This document shows positions 32,262-43,015 of a DNA stretch of 64,000 nt, in pieces (positions within the stretch are counted from its first letter, which is position 1; each line of letters opens with the position of its first letter). The notes beneath the pieces are model-generated. The model did not search any database, was not told where the DNA came from, and saw only the letters and a program-made list of their open reading frames with translations. Position numbers and translations under genes: made by a program. The stretch comes from Oikopleura dioica. Its lineage: Eukaryota > Chordata > Appendicularia > Copelata > Oikopleuridae. Where the stretch lies: the NCBI GenBank assembly GCA_907165135.1, contig OU015567.1, positions 15,257,001 through 15,321,000 on the forward strand, read 5' to 3'.

Positions 32262-33753
32262 TCATCCCAGAGTGCTTGTTCGGGGGCCTGGCTCTTCCAG
32301 GTTCTTTCGCAGTTGAACAAGCCATCTTTTCGTGGTCCTGAATGTCGCTGTTAAGAAAAATCGCTGTCAAGTTAATGATGAGACATTAACTTTTATCAGA
32401 ATTTTCTTGAACAAAACAGAAAGTTCTGTATCTCGAAAAAATCAATTTTTTGTCGCAATTTTTGCCACCAAAAGAAGCACTTACTGGTCTTCTTTGAGAT
32501 CGGGCGCAAAAGTCGTGTCCTTGAGCTGTTCAGGAAGACATTGTCGGAGAGCTTCCTTCGCTCGGCAGTTGTCCGAAAGCCGCAAATAACATCTGACGAT
32601 GTGCTTGAGCAATCTTCCCGGATTTGAGTAATCCTAAGAAAGACATTTTCAAAAAGAAGGGGATCGAAGAGAATAAATCAAAATGAAAGCAGTCAAGAAA
32701 GAATGGTAATTGGGCGGATAAATGAGCTGTAAAATTTCCTGTAACTTCTGTTTTTTACCTCATGTTCTCGATAGTGCACCTGATAAAAAGAAAAACGGTA
32801 AAATTCGAGAATTTCAACAGTGATTTATGACTAACCTTTTCGGCCAAACGGTGAACCATCTTGTCGAGTGTCAGGGCAACATTACAGAATCTGTCGTACG
32901 TCTGAATAAATACGGGTCAAAATTAGAATGAGTAAGGAAAGTCTCACCGCGCAAATGTAGTCCAATCCTTGGTTATCGACCAGTATCTTTTGAAGAATGA
33001 AAGTGGCCACGGTTTTTGATAACTCGGAACCGCCGTCCATTATTTCCAAACAGAGAGGGACGATTTCAGTCTATGAAGGATTGAAGAACTTGTTTTTGGA
33101 AAAGGGAAAACCTGCAAAAGGAATGTAATGACTTCGTTTTCGTCGGTTTTGACGAGAGCGCCAATGACGCCCAAGGAAGTGAGACGGAGGTATTCGAAAC
33201 TTCGGTTTGCACTAAAACCAAATTAGAGATGATTATTTCGATTCAAAAGGTTACCTTTTAGTGCTGAGAAACGGATAAAGAAAGAGAGGAATATGAGCTT
33301 GAAGGAAAAATTGACGAGTATCCGGGTGAGAAGCGACGCATTGCAAAAGCGCCAGGGCGTTGCATACTCGATTTGACTAGAATTCAATAGAAAATTTAAG
33401 ATATTGTATAATCTTCTACCTGATTAGGTGTGAGAGTGGCGGGATCAATGGCGTGGTAAACGCCGACGATTTCTTGAAGAAGAACGGCTATGGTTCCGAA
33501 GGAATGCCAAAGCATTGGGGCAAGTTGCTCGACTTTTTCGCGCATTTTCGACAGCTCTAGCAAGGCAGTTTCGCGGGTTTCGGGGCTAGAGTTTCATTTT
33601 TCAAGAAAAAAGGGATGCTTTTCGATGATACCTTGTGAGTTCATTAATCCACTGATAGATTTTACGCATGTTCTGTTCGTGATCGAGGCCCTGATCGCGC
33701 CCATCGACCATGCCAGTCATCATCGTTTGAGGAAAAGAAGAAATGTCGTTCAT
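32262..33753 (-). CDS. CNOT9: CCR4-NOT subunit 9 (RQCD1/Caf40)
   Basis: Minus strand, nine exons: 33753-33632, 33585-33420, 33376-33255, 33211-33112, 33070-32948, 32901-32836, 32779-32759, 32633-32485 and 32337-32262; all phases agree, 314 residues (299 in human). The armadillo-fold core is nearly continuous with human: [110 protein letters not shown]9 is the peptide-binding platform of the deadenylase complex, contacting CNOT1 and GW182-type adaptors. One exon has only 21 nt. An in-frame stop lies before the chosen ATG; a longer N-terminus through an upstream exon is possible. Confidence 0.93.
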
Positions 33754-34306
33754 GACGAGTCGGTTGCCTAGCTGTCCTCCAAGCTGGCCACCGCCCAGTG
33801 ATGACTGTAACGACTGCTGCTTCCATTAGGATTAAGATTATCTTCAATTATTAATAATTAAATTGACTTTCATCCCTCAAAAACAACATTTGACAGCTTC
33901 TCAATCCCTTAAATTCAGGCCATACATCGGCGCCTTCCTATCTCCAGCAAAAAACTACTTTCTTGTCCTTTCTTCTGAATTCGAGTCTGTCGCTATGAAA
34001 GACTGGGCTGTTGGATTTGAGAGAAGTTGCCCCAGAAGGCGATTCGCTCTTTTTGCTCGCTCTGCGATTCGGGTGACTATTGCTCCGCCTACTCGCTTTT
34101 CCACGCTGATCATTGGCTGATAGATATTCACTACTCCTTTTCCTCTTTGAGAAATGGTCATTTTCCACCATATTTTTTTGATTTTCAGAGATTCTGACAT
34201 CCAAGAGACTTTTTTTCCCTGTTAGAGTAATTTCTTACTGCCCTTTTTATGCAAATGATAAGACCCATTTTCTAACAGAGCAATTTTTAGACTCAAAGAG
34301 GACCTT
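33754..34306. other. Divergent promoter region of CNOT9 and RPS2
   Basis: An open frame on the minus strand (34204-33938) is Ser/Arg-rich and has no recognised domain. A TTTTTAG acceptor-like tract at about 34281-34290 precedes the RPS2 start by 17 nt. Polypyrimidine stretches typical of translation-machinery promoters (TTTTTCCC, CCCTTTTT) are present around 34210-34245. Confidence 0.4.
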
Positions 34307-35358
34307 ATGGCGGACGCAGCTCCAGCCCAGGCATCCCGTGGTGGTTTCCGAGGTGGTTTCGGTGGTCGTGGCCGAGGACGCGGTCGAGGCCGTGGACGAG
34401 GTCGAGGCAAGCCCGAGCCAAAGGAATGGCAACCCGTTACCAAGCTCGGTCGACTTGTCAAGGACGGTAAGATCAAGTCCATCGAAGAAATCTACAACTT
34501 CTCCCTTCCCATCAAGGTAAAATTAGAATCTGAAGCCATTCTCTCATCTCGAATTTCAGGAGTTCGAGATCGTTGATCACTTCATCGGTCCCTCCCTCAA
34601 GGACGAAGTCTTGAAGATCAAGCCCGTCCAGAAGCAGACCCGAGCCGGTCAGCGAACCCGATTCAAGGCCATCGTCGCTGTCGGTGACGGAGCCGGTCAC
34701 GTCGGCCTTGGCGTCAAGTGCTCCAAGGAAGTCGCTACCGCTATCCGTGGCGCTATCATCCTTGCCAAGCTCTCTGTTGTCCCAATCCGACGAGGTTACT
34801 GGGGTAACAAGCTCGGTGAGCCACACACCGTTCCTTCCAAGGTACAAACTTAGAACCTCTTTCTGCGATGATAGCTAAAATTGAGAAGCCGCTTGCAGCT
34901 TCGAGCAATTTTAAAGGAACACACGCAAAGCGCGGTTTTTAAATTCTCTTGCTCTGAGCCGCAAGCGTCTTTTCGATTTGAGATACAAGCATAAAAACAA
35001 TTGTCGCTTCCCGTTTCTCAAAATTTATTTCTAGGTCCACGGCAAGTGTGGTTCCGTCCACGTCCGATTGATCCCAGCTCCCCGAGGAACTGGTCTCGTC
35101 TGTGGTCCAGTCCCCAAGAAGCTTATGCAGATGGCGGGTCTTGAAGATTGCTACACCTCCGCTTGCGGCTCCACCTCCACTCTTGGAAACTTCGCCAAGG
35201 CTACTTTCCAGGCCATCTGCGCGACCTACTCCTTCCTCACTCCCGATCTCTGGAAGGACGAGAAGCTCCCCGTCCCACCATTCGAGGAGTTCTCCGAGTA
35301 CCTCGCCCAGAACCACAAGCAGGGTGGCGTCCAGCGAAAGGAAGTCAAGAAGTACTAA
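34307..35358 (+). CDS. RPS2: 40S ribosomal protein S2 (uS5)
   Basis: Exons 34307-34516, 34560-34841 and 35035-35358, 271 residues. The N-terminus has the Arg/Gly repeat ([11 protein letters not shown]) found in animal uS5. The S5 double-stranded RNA-binding fold follows ([38 protein letters not shown]) and the C-terminal domain has [21 protein letters not shown] and [19 protein letters not shown]. uS5 lines the mRNA entry channel of the small subunit. Codon use is strongly biased to C-ending codons (ATC, GTC, CTC, AAG), unlike its neighbours, as expected for a highly expressed gene. Intron 2 (193 nt) is long for this locus and holds a GCCGC-type hairpin at about 34885-34920. Confidence 0.98.
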
Positions 35359-35474
35359 ACACCACCACCTGTTTAGCCCTGTTCCCAATTTTATTCTGCA
35401 ACTTTCACGAATTCTATTCGGGAATAAACTTCTGGCAAAAAAAAACTCATGCGTAGTTGCGTTTAGATTAAAAA

Positions 35475-36471
35475 ATGGCAAGTGCGGAATTTTACAAAAA
35501 CTTCGGGGAAATTAGATGTTTCAAAACTGACACTAGACTTGAGTTTGAGCCTCCAGGTTAGCCAGTATCTTTCGAAGGGTTGAACAATTTCGTAGTGGAG
35601 TCGCGAAAGGAGGACATTTTCAGGCAGCATGAAGGCAAATGGGTTGATTTCTCGGTTTGCTGTGTTGATTGTGGAGGTTGAGGTTGCTAAGTATCCAGAG
35701 CTTCTAGTTATCAGCTGTTACAGCTATGGTAGTCACCTCAAAATGTAGGAATTCTGGCTGATAGAAAGCAACGTCGAGTGTACTCTCTACCGAGTACCGA
35801 TTGGGAAGCGATGCATTTCACTTGCTCTGAGACGAAGAAAGTATCAGATGAGACGATAAAACGGCGAAAAGCACCGCAGTTCGACATGGTTCTCTACTGT
35901 GCGCTTTGGTTGGAGATAAAAGATACCGACTTTGAGGGAGAAGTCGACGAGCTCGACTGCGAATGCAAAAGAAAGTACAAAAATAGGCTGTTTCGACCTG
36001 ATATTGTTGTGAAAATCTACAGCGGAGAGGACGGCGAGGTCTCCGTATCTTCTGGAATGGAAAGTTGCGTTGCCGAAAAGTTTCTAGAGCTAGGGAGGGT
36101 GCGGCCTGTTTTTCGCTTTCTGATCGCAGATCTGGTCATTTCGGTGATCCAGTTAGAGAGCTACCTGCAATTCGGGAGAGGATCAAAATTCAAGGTGAGT
36201 TTGATTGGTTACTGTCACGGTATTTTTACACGGGAATTGTTTCTAGCCCATGGTCAAAGTGGAGATCCACAGTGAATCACACCCGGTAAACAAAACACTC
36301 GTTGAAGTGGAGTTGGAGACTGAAGAGCGCCAAGGAGTGCAGATAAATTTCCCCCCGAAGAGAGTTTCTGAGCTAATGGACACTCTTCAAGCTAACAAGC
36401 TGCTACTGCCAGAGAATATCCGGGAAGACCGTTTTGTTTCGTTCCTAAGATTTTCCGTTGATAATAAGTAG
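35475..36471 (+). CDS. Unrecognised protein, first gene of an operon with SHCBP1
   Basis: Exons 35475-35556, 35596-35654, 35692-35728, 35779-36194 and 36247-36471 keep phase and give 272 residues. Introns are 37-52 nt. The sequence looks like a beta-rich globular domain (FDMVLYCALWLEIKD, RPDIVVKIYSGEDGE, MVKVEIHSESH) with a Cys pair (ELDCECK) and a C-terminal KRVSELMDTLQANK helix. No family recognised; the strand pattern weakly recalls sliding-clamp-like proteins, but I cannot support that. An alternative acceptor at 35622 gives another exon 2. SHCBP1 starts 31 nt after its stop, so the two are very likely co-transcribed. Confidence 0.6.
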
Positions 36472-36491
36472 CTTCCTGAGTCTCAAATTTT

Positions 36492-36501
36492 CTCGCTTCA
36501 G
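36492..36501 (+). promoter_or_regulatory. Candidate trans-splice acceptor between operon genes
   Basis: TCGCTTCAG ends one base before the SHCBP1 ATG. Only 31 nt separate the upstream stop (36469-36471) from this ATG, too little for a separate promoter. This is the usual geometry of appendicularian and nematode operons. Confidence 0.6.
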
Positions 36502-36502
36502 A

Positions 36503-38455
36503 ATGAGTGTTGAAGGTCCGACGGAAATTGATGTCGCTGCGCCGCAGAAAGAGCTCGATGCTCAGCTGGACATCCAGGATGTTGAAAACTCTAACTCGGA
36601 AGACGAAGAATCCCAGTGTGGAGAGGATGACGAGACCGAGGAAAAGTATCAAACTCTCATTGAGCTTGAGCCCTTGACAATTCACCTCCAGCAAAGGTAG
36701 TCTCAAAAACCACCACTTTACTTTGCTAACGGTTTTTTAAAGATACTGGTTCTATTGCCGCGAGTGGGGTCTTTCCCGAATGCAAATGAAGGACGTTTAC
36801 AATGCCGTGCTTCAAGAAGCTTCTGGCACTTTGAACCCTGATCCTAGTGATCCTCCCTTCCTCTGCAAGTCTGAAGATGACGAGAGTATCTTCTACTGGC
36901 AGGTGTTGAACATCCAGGACGGCTTTGCTGAATGCCGATCGTTGGAGAATGAAGAAGTCGAACATGTAAGCAAAACTATCGCGAAGGAAATTCATGCCTA
37001 CTCATTTTAGATCCACTTGAATGACCTTGAAGTGCTGTTCTCTGGCGACGAGGATTTCAAAATCTCTCAGGAGCGACAGCTGATCATGGATATGTACAAC
37101 TTTTTCACGACCTTTGTCTACCCTCCATGGGGTCAGCTCGATGAGAGTAAGCTCAGAACATTCAAACGTTCATCTTATCTCCAATCCTAGGCATGAACGA
37201 AGTCCCATTTGAGCCCCTCCTCCGCGAGCGACTCAATCTTTTCAACCTCCTCGCTTCCGAGCATGTGCCTAAACATGCCGAGTTTCGATATCGAGTCCAG
37301 AAGATGGAATTCGAGCAAGCTTACGAAGACCTTGATCGCTTGACTGCGACTATTAATGAAATCCAGGTAGGCCACCACATTTGACTTCGTTTTTCATATT
37401 CGATAACAAGCGGGTTCAGAACGAAGTGCAGGAATCCGAAGAGGATCAAAGAAATCTCTTCGAGTCGATGTACAACCAGTACGCAAAGGTCTACCGATAC
37501 TGGCTCTACCACGCTGAAGGTCTCCAGAAAATGGAGGCTGAGATCTGGGAGAAATACCATATCACCGAAGAAGGGCCCGTCGAAGTCGGTTAGTAGATTT
37601 AGCAAAGAATAGGATGTGAAACTTCATTTTAGTTCGAAAGATCAACGGCCCTCGCCCTGAAAACGAAGGGCCAGTCCACCATCTTGTGGCTGAAATGCTC
37701 ACGATGAAAGACATCAAAGAGCTCAACTTGGCCGAAAATGCCAAAGTTCGATCCTACGCGACTTTGGATCTTACTGAAGCGCTCCAGGCCTGTCACGAGG
37801 GGGATACTATCATCCTCTTCCCTGGAACATATGAGTAAGAACTCATCTTTTGATTGCGAATAACTTTTGGTTAAGAATTCCTTACTTGTGCGACTACCTC
37901 TTCCACGAGTCGATCACAATCAAAGGCTGCACAGACAACGCAAACGACATCAACCTAATGGCCTCCGATCGCCAGCGCTTCTTCATCCTCGCCGATGCTG
38001 TCGACCTGCAGTTTCAGAACCTCACGCTCAACGCCCAGTATCACACTGAAGGCGCCATTTGCGTGCGAGGCGGCAGCGTCACCCTCGACAATGTGATCAT
38101 TCGCACTGATGAGGTCACCCGCGGCGTTGTCATCCATCCTTACTCAATTTGCAAGATGAACAACTGCGAGATCGAAGGAAAGCACGATATTTCCGTCGAC
38201 ATCAAGAACGGCGCCATTTTGGAGAAGAAGGGAACTAACAAGTTCGCTGTTGAGCCGGCTCTTCGAAAGATTCGACAACCATGTAAGAAAAAATCCAGTT
38301 AGCACTTTCATAACGATATTTCAGTGATCATTGATGTCGAAGAAGTTGTCCAGCCAAAAGAAATCGCTCCCGCTAGTGAGCCAGTAATGTACGCAAAGCC
38401 GAAGCCCGTCGTTGTGGCTCCACAGCAAGGCGCCGGCGATGTCATCTCTACATAA
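36503..38455 (+). CDS. SHCBP1: SHCBP1-like beta-helix protein (Nessun Dorma family)
   Basis: Exons 36503-36696, 36743-36965, 37011-37146, 37191-37366, 37420-37588, 37633-37834, 37876-38282 and 38325-38455, 545 residues (672 in human). An acidic N-terminus is followed by a helical domain (PPWGQLDE, FEPLLRERLNLFNLLASEH, FEQAYEDLDRL) and then, after EALQACHEGDTIILFPGTYE, a right-handed parallel beta-helix of pectate-lyase type (ESITIKGCTDN, LQFQNLTLNA, GAICVRGGSVTLDNVIIR). Family members bind centralspindlin and SHC and act in cytokinesis and germline intercellular bridges. The C-terminus is shorter than in vertebrates. It is downstream in a two-gene operon. Confidence 0.82.
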
Positions 38456-39042
38456 GTTCAAGCAGCACAGAACACAAAATACTCACAGAATTCCACTTAC
38501 CTTCTGCCCATATCGCCACATTTTAGCCTTTCTGCTTTATTTTTTACTTTTTTTCTATTTTTGTATTCTCAGCAAATATATTTTACAAAGAAAACCATAA
38601 GATACTCATGTGTTCTAACCATCCGGTGTTAATTCTGATGGGTGGTGGTCATAGCAAGGATGATAAAACATTGATAGGTCAGTCTTTGAGGCCCGCTGGG
38701 TCGCTGACGATAATCACACAGACACTTGAACTGAAGCTCACACTAAACTTCTATCAGTTTATTGTTGCAGGGCCCTATCATAGGGCATCACATCTTCATA
38801 AATACTAAAAGTCCAGTATCCCGTACTGCGAGAATCATAATCCTACGGCTTATCCGAACTTATGGGCATTTTTACCGGACAAACTCGTTTCGTTAATGAT
38901 GAAAAAACGACTTCGAGTCAGTCTTACACCCACCATGGGGAAAACTTCTAAGACACTTGAATCTGATACAACTCACTCCAGATGATTCCAAATAACAACC
39001 CGAAAACGGGTTTCCTAAAATAAAATTTGCCTTCAGAAATAT
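38456..39042. other. Intergenic, no gene recognised
   Basis: 3' flank of SHCBP1 and upstream region of the lipase. TTGCCTTCAG at about 39026-39036 lies just before the lipase ATG and may be a trans-splice acceptor. Nothing else supported. Confidence 0.4.
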
Positions 39043-40094
39043 ATGACGGAAGATGGGCCACTTTTTTACGAAAAATTGTCGTCTCGTGAATTTACGCCCG
39101 TCGAGCGTTTCCGACGAGCATCGTTGAAGGTTTTTGCAGGAGCACTTGGCCCGCCTCTGAGCTTTGTCTGGTCTTCTTTGCCGAAACATCTCGTGTTCAT
39201 GCACAAGGCAGAAAATGTGGCCGAAAACTTTTTCGCCGATCCGATGAAAAGTTTCGGTGTCGACTCACTTGATTACAAAATCACATCTTGCTCTGGAAAC
39301 ACAATCGGCCTTTGGGCAGTGAAGAAAGAGACATCAATCGGGTCCGTTTTATTTTGTCATGGGAGTGGAGGGAACAGGGCTTCTCCTCCTCATCGACTTG
39401 CTGTTTTGAAAAACTTCACTGCCCTAAATTTCAACATTGTTTCATTCGGTAACTGGTCCGTCTTTGACCTAATTTTGATAACTCTGTTAGACTATTCCGG
39501 TTTCGGTGATTCTTCTGGAGCCCCAAACTGCATCAACGTTGTGGAAGATACAATTTCTGCGTACAAATTTATGACTTCCCACTTCAAAGGCCCCTATCTT
39601 ATGTACGGTCATTCTCTTGGTACAGCGATCGCCATCGAGGCTACAGTTCGGTTGCAAAGTGATGAGAACCCAGTCGACGGGCTAATCTGCGATTCCTGCC
39701 TTCCCTCGATGCGGCGAGAAATGCTCGAGTATCCCACTGTACAGCTTTCCCGTTCGATTTACTCTGATCGCGTTTTCGAGTGGTTCGTCGACCACCACAT
39801 TCAAAAATCTGATCTAAACTTTAACACTGACTTGTCTATCGTCAAAGTGTCTTGTCCAATTTTACTTCTTCATTCCAAAACGACTCCGTTATCAAATGGG
39901 AACACGCGCAGAACCATTTCAAGGCAATTTGCGTCGAGGGCGTTTCGCGTTGGTGCAGATTTATCCTTTTCGAAGAGGTTCATAATTACGGCCACTGCGG
40001 AAACATCTATTTTCCCGGCTTGCCGTCGATCTTGACAGACTTCGTCAATGCTATCAAATTTAACGTACAGCGCTATCAAGCTGATGTACTCTAA
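39043..40094 (+). CDS. ABHD12-like serine hydrolase with an apparent frameshift
   Basis: Exons 39043-39448 and 39491-40094. The alpha/beta-hydrolase core shows the oxyanion/HG motif (VLFCHGSGGNR), the DYSGFGDSSG strand loop, the nucleophile elbow GHSLGT, and a C-terminal HNYGHCGN holding the likely catalytic His. The order and motifs match ABHD12/ABHD13-type lipases; ABHD12 hydrolyses lysophosphatidylserine. No transmembrane helix is obvious at the N-terminus, unlike ABHD12. At about 39882 the frame changes within AAAA: ILLLHSK continues as NDSVIKWEH only if one base is missing. The break falls at the expected catalytic Asp loop, so this is either an assembly error or a dead gene. ADAR starts 131 nt downstream. 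Confidence 0.72.
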
Positions 40095-40224
40095 GTTAAA
40101 TCGCCTACTCTAACTATGTCCTTGTTTACCTATCGTCCTTATTTCTTCAAACCATCTGTCTTTACTTCTTCATTCATTGTTTAGTACCAAATTGCTAAAA
40201 TTTAAAATATGTATTGTAGATAAC

Positions 40225-43015
40225 ATGTATAACAATGGGAGATTCATGAGTCGGCCGAATTTCCGCCGGCCGATGAAGAAGAAAAAGGGAAATGCCCTCG
40301 CTCACTTAGAGAAATTCACTGCTGTTCAGCAACTCGCCATATTTTGCCCAGATCTGAAAATAAACATCGAACAGCATCCCACAGAAGCGCAGTACTTCAA
40401 AGCGTCTTGCTTCATGCGCGGTCGACAAGTCGAAGCTTTTCACAAGGGCAAAAAGAATGCGAGGCAAGCACTGTGCTCAAAAATTATCAAGGTAGTTCTT
40501 GGGGAAAGCGTTTTAAAAATCTCTAGTAGCAATTCAAATTGCTCGACGATTGCCGGGGCGACGGTGCCTCTGAAAGCATGAGCATCGGCGTGCACCTCGA
40601 AGAAGAGCTTCCAAGCTGTGTTTCTTCTGCGAAAAGCGAGCCCACTTCATTCAAATCCGAGATCTCCAGCGAACAGCTCCAATCAATGGAAGTGATCATG
40701 CAGCAAGAAGTAAGCATCAAGTCCTTTTTGATCAGTCTTGATTTTTTGGCCAATTTTCTTTCAGTTAGACTCTGGCGCTACGCTTGCGTTAGTTTCAGAA
40801 TCTAACTGATAATTATTTTAGCCGGAAGTTAAGAATGAGCAAGCAGGGCCTCTTGCGAAAGGCTTGTGGTTGAATTTTTGTGAATCTTGATAAAAAAACC
40901 CTTTTTTTACTTTTTGTACCACTGTTGAAGCCCACGGTTATACCGGTTCTTACAACTCATCTTCTCTTCTCAATGATTTGGACAAAATGCCTGCCCAGCC
41001 GATGGAAACATCAAGCCAACCTTCATCTTCTAACTTGATGCCACCACCAGTTATTCATCGCGAAGAATACAGACTACCACCAGCTCGAAACGATAACACG
41101 AACAAAACGCCGATCTCTATTCTCCACGAAAGAATGAGGAAAGACGTGGACTTCCAATTCGCAGAAGCTGTCCGTGATATAAATACGGGTCTTTTCATGG
41201 TCCGAGTCGTATTCACTGATGGAATAATGTTTGACGGATTCGGCAGAAACAAGAAACTAGCAAAGCATCACGCCGCTGCTCTTGCGCTAGAAAGTAGATT
41301 TAACATGCCACAGTTTTCTCTTCCTGAAGGCGCTGGGCTCGGCAAAGCCGACCAGAAAAAAGCTGATATCGGTTTGCTAAAGGAGATTGATGTAATGATC
41401 GGGAAGGCGAAGAAAGAAAGCTTCCCCTCGCCGTCTAAAGATCCCTTGTACATCGACCCGGCGAAAATTATCTCGAGGGTAAATGAGCTTCATCCAGGCA
41501 TAGGCGCATTGGTCGTTACTACACAAGATGACGGAAAACAACCATTGTTCCATTGCTCTGTTACTGTAAATGGCACTGAATTCATGGGTCACGGACGAGC
41601 GAAGAAACAAGCCAAGTTTGACATGTGTTCGAAAATAATGCGAGATCTGCATGGCTACAACTTGAAGGCGCCCCGCGCGGGCCAAGAGATCTTCTGTTCT
41701 GAAGATATACAAACTAGAGGCCGTATAGCTGATAAGATGCAGGATGCCATTGTGATGAAGTTCAATGAACTCTGCGCGAAAGGAGTCGATCAGGTACTCT
41801 TTTCAAACCAAACTCGAATAACACTATTGATAGGATGCACATAAAATGAAAGTACTAGCTGGAATCTGTATGACAAGAGAGCCAGTTACTGATGAATCGG
41901 AAGAGATCCCGACGGTCATCGCTCTCGGAACGGGAACGAAAACCATGACTGGCGAGCACGTTTCTACCGTTGGAACGGCAGTTATTGACTGTCACGGTGA
42001 AATCATTAGTCGACGGAATTTGAAGCGATTCTTTTACTCCGAACTCCAAAAAATCGCCAATGGAGAGGGCCTCGCTTCCATTTTCGAAAGAAAGAATGGC
42101 CAAGGAAAATTCGCACTTAGAGACGGGATTAAATTCCATCTTTATATCAACACCACAACGTGTGGTGATGCGCGTGTTTTCAACCCGAATTCCAATGATG
42201 ATTTTGAAGATTTTAATAGTTCCAGAATGAGCCGAGGCATTCTTCGATCAAAGGTTCGATTAAGATTTCTTCTTAAGGAGTTTTAAGATTTTATTAGATC
42301 GAAAACGGGGAGGGAACAGTTCCGATTAACAAAGAAGAGTCAGTCTTAACATGGGATGGGATCATTGGAAACGCTCGACTGAAATCAATGAGTTGTTCTG
42401 ACAAAGTGATGCGCTGGAATGTTCTTGGTTTACAAGGAGCTCTGCTGAATCAACTCATCGAGCCGATCTATCTCTCTAGCATCTCTCTTGGAGGCCTGTA
42501 TCACCGTCAGCACTTCCCGAGAGCAATGTTTGAGCGAATTGAAAACATCGGCACTGATTACGCTTCCAGCTTCAGGCTCAACAAGCCAATGATGTCTCCG
42601 TGTGGAACTGAAGAGCCAAGAAGGGCCAAAAACACTCCTCCGTTCTCTATCAACTGGTGTATCATCGACGAAAAGCTTGAAAAAATCGATACAGTAACGG
42701 GTAAACAGATGACAAGAGAGCCTTCGAGATTATGTAAACGCGAGCTTTTTCAACTTTATCTGGTAATTAGTTTTCTTCTGCCTTTACACTTTTGAATATG
42801 CAATTGTTCAGCGAACCATCGAGCAGCTGGGCCCTGTGGTTGATAAATCCTACGCGCAGAAGATTCAAGAGATAAAAACGAAGAGCTACTTGGACGCTAA
42901 GAACTTATCAACAGAGTATCAAACTGTAAAGAATTCCCTCTACGAAAAGATGAAGGTTGCCAATGTTGGATATTGGGTGAAGAAACCTGAAGAGTTCGAG
43001 AGCTTTTCCATTTGA
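40225..43015 (+). CDS. ADAR: Adenosine deaminase acting on RNA (ADAR2-like)
   Basis: Exons 40225-40491, 40530-40709, 40765-40791, 40822-40861, 40931-41793, 41834-42253, 42298-42762 and 42812-43015, 821 residues. Three double-stranded RNA-binding domains are visible (residues about 27-88, then two in exon 5 with FDGFGRNKKLAKHHAAALAL and FMGHGRAKKQAKFDMCSKI). The deaminase domain has the first zinc ligand and proton shuttle as CHGEIISRR (His513, Glu515), then TTCGDAR and MSCSDKVMRWN supplying the two Cys ligands, and REPSRLCKREL near the end. Zinc ligands and Glu are intact, but CHAE is CHGE and SPCGDAR is TTCGDAR. It edits A to I in duplex RNA. Intron 40862-40930 is GC-AG; 40792-40821 is only 30 nt. 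Confidence 0.9.

Noticed and set aside
33938-34204. Ser/Arg-rich open frame on the minus strand between CNOT9 and RPS2
   Set aside because: No recognisable domain, no acceptable start or splice partners, and overlapping frames of similar length; likely chance in a promoter region.
34842-35034. Possible C/D snoRNA in RPS2 intron 2 (GATGATAG and CTGA boxes)
   Set aside because: The C box is imperfect (CGATGATA), box spacing is long and no D' box or clear antisense element was seen.
41855-42139. 94-codon minus-strand frame opposite ADAR
   Set aside because: A shadow of the well-supported ADAR deaminase exon.
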